Below, one piece after another: positions 51,431-57,597 of a DNA stretch of 57,597 nucleotides; positions within the stretch are counted from its first letter, which is position 1, and each line of letters starts with the position of its first letter. Under the pieces are notes generated by a model. It did no database searches. It was not told the origin of the DNA and was given only the letters and a program-made list of their open reading frames with translations. Location of the stretch: the NCBI GenBank assembly GCA_035575515.1, contig DATLXU010000087.1:1-57597 (forward strand), written 5' to 3'. A program made the position numbers and the translations under genes. The stretch is from DATLXU01 sp035575515. Its GTDB lineage: Bacteria; Acidobacteriota; Blastocatellia; UBA7656.

Positions 51431-51565
51431 AAGTGGTCGGTGATCAGCGGTCAGTGATCAGTGGCTAGTTGAAAAACGTGCCTGCCTTGGAACTGGCTCC
51501 AGGAGCCAATTCCACGCCGACCTGTCTTTTTCAACTAGCCACTGATCACTGACCGCTGACCACTT
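51431..51565. repeat. Palindromic intergenic element A (GTCAGTGATCAG arms, shared core)
   Basis: The inner 31 bp of the arms (51446-51476 and 51527-51557) are perfect reverse complements; an outer AAGTGGTC/GACCACTT pair extends them, with 7 extra bases on the left. The centre holds a perfect 15-bp palindrome TGGCTCC-A-GGAGCCA (51494-51508), flanked by TTGGAA and TTCCA. The right arm encodes the last codons and stop of the ABC exporter gene. The core resembles that of the element at 23.8 kb. Confidence 0.92.
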
Positions 51566-53366
51566 TTTCTTCCCCCTCAGTCACAAGCTCGTCTGTGAAT
51601 TGAAGCTCATAAAGATCGCGATATATTCCGCCGCGCGACATCAATTCGTCGTGAGTGCCCGTGTCAACGACCCGGCCACGATCAAGCACAACGATACGAT
51701 TTGCTCTGTGAATCGTCGTCAGGCGATGCGCGATGACGATCGTCGTGCGGCCCTGCATCAGGTTCGCGAGCGCCCGCTGGACTGACCGCTCCGATTGCGT
51801 GTCGAGCGCCGAAGTCGCTTCGTCGAGCACGAGTATCGGCGCATCTTTGAGCAGCGCGCGAGCAATTGCCAGCCGTTGCCGCTCGCCGCCGGATAATTTG
51901 ACGCCGCGCTCGCCTATTATCGTATCGTAGCCGCCGCGCTCAATTATAAAATCGTGCGCATAAGCCGCGCGAGCCGCCTCTTCAATCTTCTCGCGATCAA
52001 ACTGCGTCCGGCCATAAGCGATGTTGTTGATTACGGAATCGTTGAATAGAATCACTTCCTGCGTGACGAGCGCAATCTGCGCCCGCAGGCTTGCAAGGCG
52101 CGCGTTGCTGACGTTTGTTCCATCAATTAAAATCTCGCCGCGCGTCGGATCATAAAATCGCATCAGCAGGTTTGTAAGCGTCGTCTTTCCTGCGCCGGAA
52201 AGCCCGACGAGCGCGACCACCTCGCCGCGACAAACTTCAAGGTTTATGTCTCGAAGAACCCAATCAGACGAATCATTATATTTGAACCAGACGTTGCGAA
52301 ACTCTATCTTATCAGCGAGCGGCGCAAGCTCAACCGCGCCTTCCTTGTCTCGCTTTTCAGTGTGCGTATCGAGGAGTTTATAAATCCGCGAAGTCGCGGC
52401 AAACGACTGTTGAAAATAGTTCTGAATGCGCGATAGCTTTCTGAGCGGGTCGTACATTTGAAGCATTGCGACGATGTAAGCGGCGAAAGTGCCTATGGTC
52501 ATCTGCTCGGCTTCGATGAGTTGCTTTGCGTAGAGCAAAAACGCTGCGGCGACAAGGACGCCGACAAGCTCAAGAATCGGAGAGGAGAGATAGACGACCC
52601 GCGCGGCGCGGACTTGCGTGCGAGCCAGGTTGCTGAGCGCCTTGCGAAACCGTCGCTGCTCGAACTGCTCCATGCCGAACGCTTTGACTATGCGGTGGCC
52701 CGATATTGTCTCCTGCGCGATGTCGAGGACTTCTTCGGTCCCCTCCTGAGTCGAGTGCGCTATGCGGCGAAGCTTTCGCCCGAACTTCACGGTTAGAAAA
52801 TAAACGAGCGGCCCGACGAGCAGCACGGCTAGCGTCAGCCGCCAGTTGAGGATAAAGACGAGCGCGAACAGCGCGAGAAATGTAAGCGATTCGCGCAGCA
52901 GGTCCGCAAGCAACGACGAGACCGCGACTTGAACTTTTTCAGCATCGCTGATTATGTGCGCGGTCAATGTGTTTGTAGAATGCTCAGTAAAGAACTCGCT
53001 AGATTGCTGAAGAACGTGATCATACAATCGCTGCCTAAGATTTACGACTGCGCCGACACCTATGCGCCACATCAAAACGTTTGAGAAGTATTCCGACGAT
53101 CCGCGAATGAGAGTAAATAAGATGAGCAGGCCCGCAATCATCGGAAGCGGGTCAACGCCTGTCGGCAGATAGCTCGAAACGTCTACGCTTGCTGCGAGTC
53201 CCGCGCTCGCTGACTGCGTGTTGCCGGAGAGAATATCAATGATTGATTTGAGCAGCGCGGTGCGCCCGGCCTCGAACGCGCCAACTAGCATCATCAAAAA
53301 GAAAGCCAGCGCAAACAACCCCGCGTAGGGTCTGACGTTCTTTAGCAGTATGCGGAAGTCTTTCAT
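51546..53366 (-). CDS. MsbA-like ABC exporter (fused permease-ATPase)
   Basis: About 606 residues. A six-helix ABC-exporter membrane domain comes first, then one ATPase with Walker A GLSGAGKTTLTNLL, Q-loop LVTQEVILFND, signature KLSGGERQRLAIARALL, Walker B PILVLDEATSALD and the switch His in VIAHRLTTI. Sequence pattern and length fit lipid A/lipid flippases of the MsbA type, but peptide or drug export cannot be excluded. Both ATGs (53366 and 53408) lack a ribosome site; 53366 fits the family N terminus. The C terminus VVSGQ and stop are encoded by the arm of palindromic element A. Acts as a homodimer in the inner membrane. Confidence 0.9.
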   Translation of the reverse strand: MKDFRILLKNVRPYAGLFALAFFLMMLVGAFEAGRTALLKSIIDILSGNTQSASAGLAASVDVSSYLPTGVDPLPMIAGLLILFTLIRGSSEYFSNVLMWRIGVGAVVNLRQRLYDHVLQQSSEFFTEHSTNTLTAHIISDAEKVQVAVSSLLADLLRESLTFLALFALVFILNWRLTLAVLLVGPLVYFLTVKFGRKLRRIAHSTQEGTEEVLDIAQETISGHRIVKAFGMEQFEQRRFRKALSNLARTQVRAARVVYLSSPILELVGVLVAAAFLLYAKQLIEAEQMTIGTFAAYIVAMLQMYDPLRKLSRIQNYFQQSFAATSRIYKLLDTHTEKRDKEGAVELAPLADKIEFRNVWFKYNDSSDWVLRDINLEVCRGEVVALVGLSGAGKTTLTNLLMRFYDPTRGEILIDGTNVSNARLASLRAQIALVTQEVILFNDSVINNIAYGRTQFDREKIEEAARAAYAHDFIIERGGYDTIIGERGVKLSGGERQRLAIARALLKDAPILVLDEATSALDTQSERSVQRALANLMQGRTTIVIAHRLTTIHRANRIVVLDRGRVVDTGTHDELMSRGGIYRDLYELQFTDELVTEGEEKVVSGQ

Positions 53367-53436
53367 TACGAGATGCCAGCGGAGGCTTGACCCGGTTAAA
53401 CGAATCATTATACGCGCCGACACCCCATCGTCAAGG

Positions 53437-53556
53437 AAAGGATGAAGGATGAAGAATGAATGATGGAAAGGTTTCCAAATCGCACATCTAAATCCGAAAT
53501 GTCTTCGTCAAGAATCTTTTTCATCCATCATCATCCTTCATCCCTCATCCCTCATT
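53437..53556. repeat. Palindromic intergenic element D (GGATGAAGGATGAA arms)
   Basis: The left arm (about 53437-53469) is built of GGATGAAGGATGAAGAATGA units; the right arm (53517-53556) is the matching TTCATCC/CATCATCC/CTTCATCC series in reverse complement. The 47-bp centre is AT-rich and shares no core with elements A and B. The right end overlaps the stop codon of the VWFA gene (53552-53554). Confidence 0.8.
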
Positions 53557-55813
53557 TGGCGTAATAGCCTTTGCGCGTTCGCACTGCGGCATCGGGGCGA
53601 TTGACCGTCACGCGCACGCGGCGGTATGTGCCGTCGCGCTCCGTGTTCGTCGGATAGTAGCCCACGCTGTAAACTGTACGAAGCGCCGTTGCGACCTGCT
53701 TGTAGACTCCTGCCAGATCGCTCGCCTTTTCAGCTTTGAACATCTGCCCGCCCGTAAGCTCGGCAACTCGCGCGAGCTGGTCGCGGGCTATCGCGTAAGC
53801 TTCTGATGTGCTGTTTCCCCGCTCGAAAACTTCTTCGTATTCGGTGTCGAGATAGACCGGAAAAACTATCACATCGGACTCTTCCAGTCGCTGCGCAAGC
53901 CTTCCGAAAGAAACACGAGTCGGCGCGGGGTTGTAGCGGTCGAGCGAGCTGTCAACGCCGTCCGTCATCACAACTATTGCGTTGCGCTGGCCCTCGGTCC
54001 CGCGCAATGTGTCCGCGAGCGCGAACCACATCGCTTCGTAGAACGCCGTCCCGCCTTCGGGGCGCTCGATTGTTTTGATGCGCCGCTTCAACTCTTCGCG
54101 GTTCGAGGTCAGTTGCGACACGACCATCACATCCTGTGTGAATGCGACTATGGCAATCCTGTCCTGCGGCCCGACTACGTCAACGAATTTGAGCGCGGCT
54201 GATTTCACAACGTCGAGCTTGTCCTTGATCGAGCCTGAAAGATCGAGCAACAGAACCAGATTGAACGGCGCGTTGGTCGGCTGGAAGAATCCTATGCTCT
54301 GCGGCTGGCCGTTTTCATAAATCTCGAAGTCTTCTTTCTTCAGGTTCGGCAGCGCGACGCCTGAGCGATTCGTCACAACAACGTTCAGGTTCACGAGCGC
54401 AGACTTGAGCACGATTGAATCATTATCTACATCGCTCGCCTCTGATGCGCGTTCAGGAGAAGGAGAAGTGGCAGCGGTTGGTGGATCGTCCGGCTCGCCT
54501 GATCGGTGTAACGCAGGAGGCGATGCGGGCCGAGTCTTTGATGACGCAACAGGCTCACGGTCGAAAGGCACATCAGCGGGCGCGGATGCGCGCGGATTGT
54601 AGGGGTCGCGTTGAGTGTCATACGAAGGCCGCTGCGATTGACTGCTGCTTCGCGTGCTTGACGGATAGCCGCCGCTCGATTGTTGCGTGCTTGATTGTGC
54701 ATCAGTGTCTTGATAAATCGAGCCGGTATCGCGCGAGCTTCCGAGTGGCACGTTCGACGGAATGATTCTGACGCGAAGGCCCGAATTGCCGCTCTCGGTT
54801 CTCTTCTCCTGTCGTGGTCGCGCGAGCGGGCCGCTGCGTATTTCCACATCAGAGTCGTCGCTGCGATCTCCGCCTGCGAATACGACGGAGCCTCCGCCCG
54901 TTGTTTGCGCGGTCGAGTTCGGCGCGCGTTGAGGCGAGCGGGCGGGCGGCGCGCCTGGCTGTGTGCCGTCTTGATCTGGTTGATCGGCTGGAGGCAACGA
55001 CGACGGCCTGTAGATAGGCCCGCTGCTGCGCGGCTGGCTCACTTGATCTTGCGGGCGCGTCTCGGCGGCTTGATAGGTCGAATTGTTCGCGGGCGCGTTT
55101 TGAATAGAACTATCAACCGCGGTTCTTGCAAGCATTCCAACTGCGGGCGGGCCGGGCGTGAGCGTCACGTTGCCCGACAGGCTATTGAGCATAACAAGCG
55201 CAGCGCCGCTTCCGATGCTTCCTTGAATGCTCTGCGTTCCAGCGCGATCAGAGATTGTAAGCGGAGCGGTCGAGCGCACAACGCCACGCGCCGAACGCAT
55301 CACTACGCGCGCGTCTGCATTGGTCGGGATTCGATAGGAGATGCTGCCGCTTGTCGTCTCGACGATCGCTCCGGCGAATTGACCGCTCACCTCAACAGGG
55401 AATGCGCTGCCTACGATTTCAAGCCTCGCGTTGGGCGGCGCAAAGATGGTTAAATCCACGCGACCGGGACGCGCACCCTGCCTGCACCCGATTGTCAGAG
55501 TATTCTGCGCGCCCATAAGCATTAGCTCTGAAGGATCGAGCGCGCTGCCTGCTGGAGATACCTTCTCTGCGATGACGCGGACATTCTGGCTTTCCCATGA
55601 CTCGATGCGAGTCGCGCCGCGAGCGTTTTCGATTCGCACCTGCCCGCCGGGATTAAACGTGAACATCTCAACTCGCATTGCCGTGCCTTGTGCGGCAGAC
55701 GCGCGCGCAAAGGCAAAGCAGGCGAGTGCGGTAAACAACAAAGACGCGACGCAATAAACTCGCAAGCTCGTGCCAGTAATTATGCGCCGCCGCGTGGGAG
55801 CTTTAGGTTTCAT
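53552..55813 (-). CDS. VWFA-related acidobacterial secreted protein with N-terminal beta-helix-like domain
   Basis: 753 residues. A signal/anchor segment (about 21-43) is followed by a DUF4097-like beta domain (about 50-220, repeats such as VEVSGQFAGAIVETTSGSIS). A very long Pro/Ser/Gln-rich linker (about 220-455) comes next, then a VWA domain of the acidobacterial TIGR03436 type. It starts VNLNVVVTNRSGVALPNLKK followed by EDFEIYENG, has MIDAS residues VLLLDLSGSIKDK, a threonine loop in GGTAFYEAMWFAL, and VVMTDGVDSS, and ends YYPTNTERDGTYRRVRVTVN then RKGYYAK. ATG 55813 has GGAGG six bases upstream. Probably periplasmic or surface-exposed; function unknown. It lies beside a second VWFA gene. 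Confidence 0.85.
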   Translation of the reverse strand: MKPKAPTRRRIITGTSLRVYCVASLLFTALACFAFARASAAQGTAMRVEMFTFNPGGQVRIENARGATRIESWESQNVRVIAEKVSPAGSALDPSELMLMGAQNTLTIGCRQGARPGRVDLTIFAPPNARLEIVGSAFPVEVSGQFAGAIVETTSGSISYRIPTNADARVVMRSARGVVRSTAPLTISDRAGTQSIQGSIGSGAALVMLNSLSGNVTLTPGPPAVGMLARTAVDSSIQNAPANNSTYQAAETRPQDQVSQPRSSGPIYRPSSLPPADQPDQDGTQPGAPPARSPQRAPNSTAQTTGGGSVVFAGGDRSDDSDVEIRSGPLARPRQEKRTESGNSGLRVRIIPSNVPLGSSRDTGSIYQDTDAQSSTQQSSGGYPSSTRSSSQSQRPSYDTQRDPYNPRASAPADVPFDREPVASSKTRPASPPALHRSGEPDDPPTAATSPSPERASEASDVDNDSIVLKSALVNLNVVVTNRSGVALPNLKKEDFEIYENGQPQSIGFFQPTNAPFNLVLLLDLSGSIKDKLDVVKSAALKFVDVVGPQDRIAIVAFTQDVMVVSQLTSNREELKRRIKTIERPEGGTAFYEAMWFALADTLRGTEGQRNAIVVMTDGVDSSLDRYNPAPTRVSFGRLAQRLEESDVIVFPVYLDTEYEEVFERGNSTSEAYAIARDQLARVAELTGGQMFKAEKASDLAGVYKQVATALRTVYSVGYYPTNTERDGTYRRVRVTVNRPDAAVRTRKGYYAK

Positions 55814-55945
55814 GGATGGCCTCCACTCACTCGATTCGAGAAGGACAAACACGATCGCAGCATTCGCTCGCACGATTGCTGCGACATTAACTGGCGGATA
55901 ATTCGATTCTCGTATAAGCCAATAGGCGAGTCAAACTAAGGTCAT

Positions 55946-55963
55946 CTTACCCGTTCGGGTAAG
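55946..55963. terminator. Short hairpin between the two VWFA genes
   Basis: CTTACCC-GTTC-GGGTAAG, a perfect 7-bp stem, about 100 bp beyond the stop of the right-hand VWFA gene. No T-run follows on either strand, so termination is uncertain. Confidence 0.35.
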
Positions 55964-56004
55964 AGGCGTAATGAGGCATGAATGATTGAAGATGGATGAA
56001 GGTT

Positions 56005-56059
56005 CTGCTGCGCTCTGCGGCGTGATGCTCGGTTACGCCGCAGACGCAGAGCGCAGCAG
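56005..56059. repeat. Palindromic intergenic element E (CTGCTGCGCTCTGCG arms)
   Basis: CTGCTGCGCTCTGCGGCGT (56005-56023) pairs with 56035-56059, which carries six extra bases, around an 11-base spacer. It starts 5 bp beyond the stop codon (56065-56067) of the right-hand VWFA gene. The adjacent 55970-56003 contains GGATGAAGG/GAATGATTGAAGATG units like element D. Confidence 0.75.
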
Positions 56060-56064
56060 AGGTT

Positions 56065-57597
56065 TCAGTCCGTGTGTGTTGGTCTGTTCGCGTCGCCTGC
56101 GTTGTAGCCTTTGCGATGCCGAACTGCGAGGTCATCGCGGCCTCGCACACGGACGCGAATGGAGCGATAGCCGCCGTTCGACAGCTTGTTCGATGGATAG
56201 TAGCTAATCATATAAATGTGTCGAAGCTCTTCGGCTATTTGATAAGCAAGGCGGCTGAGGTCGCTTATCTGCTGCGCGTCAAAAACCGCTCCACCGCCCG
56301 CAGTCGCAACGTCAGCTATAAAATCGCCATTGCCCATGCCTCCGCGACGGCGTGGCCATTGCGGCGCGGCTGATGCGGTTGCGTAGTTCGCATTAGGCAG
56401 CAGGCTCGTCAATCTGAACGGTCCTCTGCGACGGCGCGGCCAGGGCCAGGGCAGCGGCAGCGGAATCTGCGGCCAGTCTCGCGGCAGCGGATTGATCTGC
56501 ACGTTGCCGCCCGTTCCCGGATAGCGTAATCCGTAAACCAGCACGTCGCTTTCGGTGACTATGTCAATCGCGTCCTGATACTCCGCATGGCTGCTCGTCG
56601 TGTCTTCACCATCCGAAAAGAGTATCAGCGCCTTGCGGCCCTCGACGTTTCGCAGCTTGCGATCAACCGCCTCGTAAACAGCGTCATAGACGCTCGTGCC
56701 TGAGCCAGTGTACGTGCTGCGAATCGCGCTTTCGAGCACGCGACGGTCGCTCGTGAAATTCGTAAGGTATTGAACGTGACGATCAAACGACGCGACCATC
56801 ACTCGATCCTGCGAGCGCAATTGGCGAACGAAGGCGAGCGCCGCGTCTTGAATATCTTCGACGCTGCCCTGCACGCTCGGACTCATATCGAGCAGCAGCA
56901 CAACGTTGAATGGAACTTCTTCGCTCGTGAAGCTGGCTATCTCCTGCTCAACGCCGTCTTCATAAACAATGAAGTCGCGCTTCGAGAGTTGCGGGATGTA
57001 GCGGCCTGAGCGGTCGCTGACAAGCAGCGGGATGTTGACGAGCGCGGATTCCAATCTGATTACTTCATCATCGGGGTTGTCTTCCTGCTTGCCGGGCGAT
57101 TGCTGGGTTGATGGGCGCTGCGCGCTCGGTCCGGCGGGCGGAGTTGTATCAGTCGGGCGACGCAGCACAGGGGCCTGCCCTCTGCCGCGATCCTGCTCAT
57201 TGTCGCTGTCAGTTGATGACGGATTGCGAGAGGCATCCGGGTCGCGTCGCAAGACGGGCGGCTGCTGTGGTCGTTGTGAATCGGCGCGCGGCGCAGGTTG
57301 AGCATTCGGCTGCGACGGCTGATTCGCCCTGTCGTTGCGCGAGCCTGATCCACGCGGCGGGCGATCAAACGGCGGCGGCTCTTTCTTCTGCGATGATTGA
57401 GCAGGCGGCGGATCGTCCGTTTGCGATGAATCATTGACCTGTGAGCCTAGTACTTTAGCTGCATTGGAGACGCTATCGGCTGCGGATGAATCGTTTGGCG
57501 AGGGGCTGGGCGCAGTGGGTTTGGCTTTTGCGTTTTGCCCGGCGCGCTTCTCATCGCTTGCGGCGGGTTGGTTCGTCGTGCTTGCCGCACTCTGCCC
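56065..57597 (-). CDS. VWFA-related acidobacterial protein (5' end beyond window)
   Basis: The frame is open from the stop at 56065 through the right edge with no stop codon, so at least 510 residues are present and the true start is outside. The visible N-terminal part (57597 to about 57090) is a low-complexity Pro/Gln/Ser/Asp linker. A TIGR03436-type VWA domain follows: VNIPLLVSDRSGRYIPQLSK then RDFIVYEDG, MIDAS VVLLLDMSPSVQG, GSGTSVYDAVYEAVDR, ILFSDGEDTTSS, and the closing YMISYYPSNKLSNGGYRSIR followed by RKGYNAG. An unusual insertion (PQIPLPLPWPWPRRRRGPF and onward) lies after the GLRYPGTGG strand. It is homologous to the neighbouring VWFA gene and shares its orientation. Confidence 0.85.
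   Translation of the reverse strand, partial: GQSAASTTNQPAASDEKRAGQNAKAKPTAPSPSPNDSSAADSVSNAAKVLGSQVNDSSQTDDPPPAQSSQKKEPPPFDRPPRGSGSRNDRANQPSQPNAQPAPRADSQRPQQPPVLRRDPDASRNPSSTDSDNEQDRGRGQAPVLRRPTDTTPPAGPSAQRPSTQQSPGKQEDNPDDEVIRLESALVNIPLLVSDRSGRYIPQLSKRDFIVYEDGVEQEIASFTSEEVPFNVVLLLDMSPSVQGSVEDIQDAALAFVRQLRSQDRVMVASFDRHVQYLTNFTSDRRVLESAIRSTYTGSGTSVYDAVYEAVDRKLRNVEGRKALILFSDGEDTTSSHAEYQDAIDIVTESDVLVYGLRYPGTGGNVQINPLPRDWPQIPLPLPWPWPRRRRGPFRLTSLLPNANYATASAAPQWPRRRGGMGNGDFIADVATAGGGAVFDAQQISDLSRLAYQIAEELRHIYMISYYPSNKLSNGGYRSIRVRVRGRDDLAVRHRKGYNAGDANRPTHTD

Overview
The window looks like part of the chromosome of an Acidobacteriota member, most likely class Blastocatellia. This is inferred from two VWFA-related proteins of the acidobacterial type, several 'CPxCG...CPxDG' zinc-ribbon membrane proteins, an aminofutalosine-pathway menaquinone gene (mqnE), a DUF5777-like beta-barrel and many simple-sequence palindromes between genes. 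Coding density is high. I found no rRNA, tRNA, integrase, transposase, phage gene or CRISPR array.

Layout. 1-9 kb: the 5' part of a pilN-like gene (minus), a zinc-ribbon membrane protein, a DUF255 thioredoxin-domain protein, a glutaminyl cyclase lipoprotein, a fusion of a CuA-type cupredoxin with a beta-barrel, a small lipoprotein and mgtE. 9-12 kb: a ribbon-helix-helix protein, a double zinc-ribbon protein and mqnE. 12-16 kb (minus): a trp operon in the order trpG-trpC-trpF-trpB-trpA, without trpE or trpD. 16-25 kb: a formate-dehydrogenase-like molybdoenzyme, a zinc-ribbon protein, an alpha/beta hydrolase, the overlapping set cupin / family 5 uracil-DNA glycosylase / amidohydrolase, a DPBB protein with a histone H1-like tail, and an orphan TPP-dependent E1 alpha subunit. 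25-28 kb: an exported protein whose 3' end is duplicated on the far side of a two-gene nucleotidyltransferase (toxin-antitoxin-like) module, then a thiolase and a zinc-ribbon protein. 28-35 kb (minus): a ClC-CBS chloride channel, a GNAT-like protein and an orphan AddB-like helicase/nuclease. 35-42 kb (plus): mutS2, dnaG, rpoD and a stand-alone FtsK-gamma winged helix. 42-47 kb (minus): a PspA-like protein, an exported protein, and the c-di-AMP/cell-wall operon cdaA-cdaR-glmM. 47-48 kb: a mostly non-coding kilobase holding a 56-codon gene. 48-57.6 kb (minus): yicC-gmk-rpoZ followed by coaBC, an MsbA-like ABC exporter and two VWFA proteins; the last one runs off the window.

How the genes fit together. 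Most blocks are housekeeping operons: tryptophan synthesis; primase plus primary sigma factor; c-di-AMP synthesis tied to peptidoglycan precursor supply; and the yicC-gmk-rpoZ-coaBC nucleotide/transcription/CoA cluster. The accessory signal lies mainly in and between genes. A family of intergenic palindromes, with arms made of short iterated motifs, repeatedly abuts or supplies the stop codon of the upstream gene. Two of them share a palindromic core of about 28 bp. A 115-bp near-palindrome lies between mgtE and its neighbour. The nucleotidyltransferase module at about 26.2-26.8 kb sits between 71-bp perfect direct repeats. These three, with the CuA-barrel fusion, are the best leads in the window.

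All calls come from reading the sequence and from knowledge of protein families. No database search was run. Start codons were chosen by Shine-Dalgarno spacing and domain boundaries where stated.
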